Assembly: GCA_007127275.1 (NCBI GenBank)
Contig: SKZP01000187.1
Location: 1-6,969, forward strand
Origin: Planctomycetota bacterium
GTDB taxonomy: Bacteria; Planctomycetota; UBA8742; SKZP01
Direction of reading: 5' to 3'
Length of the DNA: 6,969 bases
The notes under the pieces were generated by a model, which did not search any database, was not told the DNA's origin, and saw nothing but the letters and a program-made list of their open reading frames with translations. Below, piece by piece: positions 5,951 through 6,969 of this stretch (positions within the stretch are counted from its first letter, which is position 1; the number at the start of each line of letters is the position of its first letter). A program made the translations under genes and the position numbers.

Positions 5951-6496
5951 GTGACCATCACCCACGCCGAACAAGGAAGTGGTGCGCAGTTCGACGCTAG
6001 CGGTCGGTACCGCTACCTGCTGTGGCGCACGGTTTCTGCGCGGCGTGCCGGGGCGGTGTTGTGGATCATGCTCAATCCGTCGACGGCCGACGCGGAGAGG
6101 AATGACCCGACAATTCGCCGCGTGCTCGGCTTGAGCCGCCGCTGGCGGGTAGGCACGGTGGAGGTGGTTAACCTGTTCGCGTTTCGGGCGACGACGCCGG
6201 CCGAGTTGAAGCGCGCCGCCGAGCCGGTGGGGCCGCACAACGACACGGCAATTGACGAAGCGCTCGCCCGTGCCGAGAAGGTGGTCTGCGCCTGGGGCGC
6301 CGAGCCATTCGCGCAACAGCGTGCCGCGGCCGTCGTCGAGCGCATCCGGCGTGCGGGCCACGTCGCCGCCTGCTTCGGCCACACCGCAAGCGGCGCCCCT
6401 CGCCATCCGCTGTACCTGCCGCAACGCAGCCGCCTGCGCCCGTTCCGGCTAGGAGGCGAACGCGTTCTCCTTGAGCCGCACTGCCGAACGACTTGA
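5951..6496 (+). CDS. DUF1643 family protein, function unknown
   Basis: The protein is 181 residues from the GTG at 5951, which has GAGAGAAG at 5937-5944 with a 6-nt spacer. An alternative GTG at 5915 would add 12 residues and has AAAGGA 12 nt upstream. Family motifs are clear: FDASGRYRYLLWR (14-26), WIMLNPSTADA (38-48), NDPTIRR (51-57), VVNLFAFRATTP (72-83), PVGPHND (92-98), AWG (114-116) and SGAPRHPLYLP (147-157). The length fits the family. There is no signal peptide or membrane segment, so it should be cytoplasmic. DUF1643 has no function I can state as established. The motif order (NPS...NLFA...G...HP) resembles that of uracil-DNA-glycosylase folds, which is only a hypothesis. It is divergent from the flotillin gene and its stop lies 14 bp from that of the convergent cyclophilin gene. 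Confidence 0.88.
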   Translation: MTITHAEQGSGAQFDASGRYRYLLWRTVSARRAGAVLWIMLNPSTADAERNDPTIRRVLGLSRRWRVGTVEVVNLFAFRATTPAELKRAAEPVGPHNDTAIDEALARAEKVVCAWGAEPFAQQRAAAVVERIRRAGHVAACFGHTASGAPRHPLYLPQRSRLRPFRLGGERVLLEPHCRTT

Positions 6497-6510
6497 CGGA
6501 CGACGTCGGG

Positions 6511-6969
6511 TTACTCGACCTTGCGCACGGTGTAGTCGTGGTCGCGCTTTTCAATTACCTCCACCTCGAGAATCTCGACGATTTCTTCCGGCCAGGAGAG
6601 TTCGTTCGGTCTGGCAGGGTTCGGAGATACCGGCGTCTTGCCAATCTCTCGGGCGGTATCCATGCCGGCAATCACCCGCCCGAAGAGGTTGTAGTCGCCG
6701 TTGAGATCCGTTGCAGGCCCCAGGGTGATGAAGAACTGCGAGCCGCTGGTGTTCGGCCCCGAGTTGGCGTAGGCAATCAGGCCGGCGCGGTCGAAGACGG
6801 TGTTGTCGTCGTGCTCGTCGGGAATGCGGTATCCTGGATTGCCCAGGCCGGCTTGGCCGGGGACGAGACCGTGGCGCGTGTTCGGATCCCCCCCTTGGAT
6901 CATGAAGCCGTCCATGATGCGGTGAAACTTGGTGCCCTCATAGAAGCCCTGCTCGGCAAGCGTGATGAA
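6511..6969 (-). CDS. Cyclophilin-type peptidyl-prolyl cis-trans isomerase, 5' end outside window
   Basis: The C-terminal 152 residues are visible; the reading frame continues past the right edge, so the N-terminus, any signal peptide and the cell compartment are unknown. Cyclophilins catalyse cis-trans isomerisation of Xaa-Pro bonds. Counting from the edge, FHRIMDGFMIQGGDP (15-29) supplies the catalytic arginine (17) and the Phe22 and Gln25 that match human CypA Arg55, Phe60 and Gln63. ANSGPNTSGSQFFITL matches the second half of the active site (CypA Gln111, Phe113). The CypA Trp121 position is Asp and His126 is Tyr, so cyclosporin binding is predicted to be weak. An insertion before the ANSGPNT block (NPGYRIPDEHDD) is typical of bacterial cyclophilins. 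The last 15 residues (EVIEKRDHDYTVRKVE region) are charged. An internal ATG at 6915 is not the start, because the conserved FHR motif lies upstream of it. Confidence 0.95.
   Translation of the reverse strand, partial: FITLAEQGFYEGTKFHRIMDGFMIQGGDPNTRHGLVPGQAGLGNPGYRIPDEHDDNTVFDRAGLIAYANSGPNTSGSQFFITLGPATDLNGDYNLFGRVIAGMDTAREIGKTPVSPNPARPNELSWPEEIVEILEVEVIEKRDHDYTVRKVE

Noticed and set aside
5827..5961. Upstream extension of the flotillin to a start at 5961
   Set aside because: The added 45 residues are not flotillin-like, the extension would overlap the divergent gene, and a strong Shine-Dalgarno site supports 5826.
5840..6424. 194-codon minus-strand frame opposite DUF1643
   Set aside because: No family motif; opposite a gene with clear conserved motifs.

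Overview
The window is a GC-rich bacterial stretch (about 63-65% G+C by eye) with dense genes, GTG starts and overlapping reading frames. The sequence alone does not place the organism. YwiC-like and YqiK/FloT-type flotillin genes each occur in several phyla, so only 'high-GC bacterium' is supported. No tRNA, rRNA, insertion sequence, phage gene or CRISPR array is visible.

Layout. A three-gene plus-strand cluster fills 202-3744: hemA (glutamyl-tRNA reductase), a YwiC-like multi-pass membrane protein, and moaA (GTP 3',8-cyclase). The genes overlap by 4 bp and 11 bp, which points to one mRNA with coupled translation. A gene-poor stretch (3745-4065) rich in inverted repeats follows. Next is a minus-strand flotillin/SPFH gene (4066-5826) that converges on moaA. 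A 124-bp divergent intergenic region separates it from a plus-strand DUF1643 gene (5951-6496). That gene converges, 14 bp apart, on a minus-strand cyclophilin-type peptidyl-prolyl isomerase gene whose 5' end lies beyond the right edge.

How the genes may work together. HemA makes the first committed tetrapyrrole precursor in the C5 pathway and MoaA starts molybdenum cofactor synthesis, so the left cluster joins two cofactor pathways around a membrane protein of unknown function. In Bacillus subtilis ywiC lies in the fnr/nar nitrate-respiration region. This makes a shared anaerobic or nitrate-respiration theme reasonable, but it remains inference. The right half (flotillin, DUF1643, cyclophilin) looks like independently transcribed single genes.

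Most of the window is ordinary metabolism. The points most worth a second look are the hemA-ywiC-moaA coupling, a low-complexity block spanning the hemA/ywiC junction, competing inverted repeats downstream of the flotillin gene, and the DUF1643 protein, whose motif order hints at a uracil-DNA-glycosylase-like fold.
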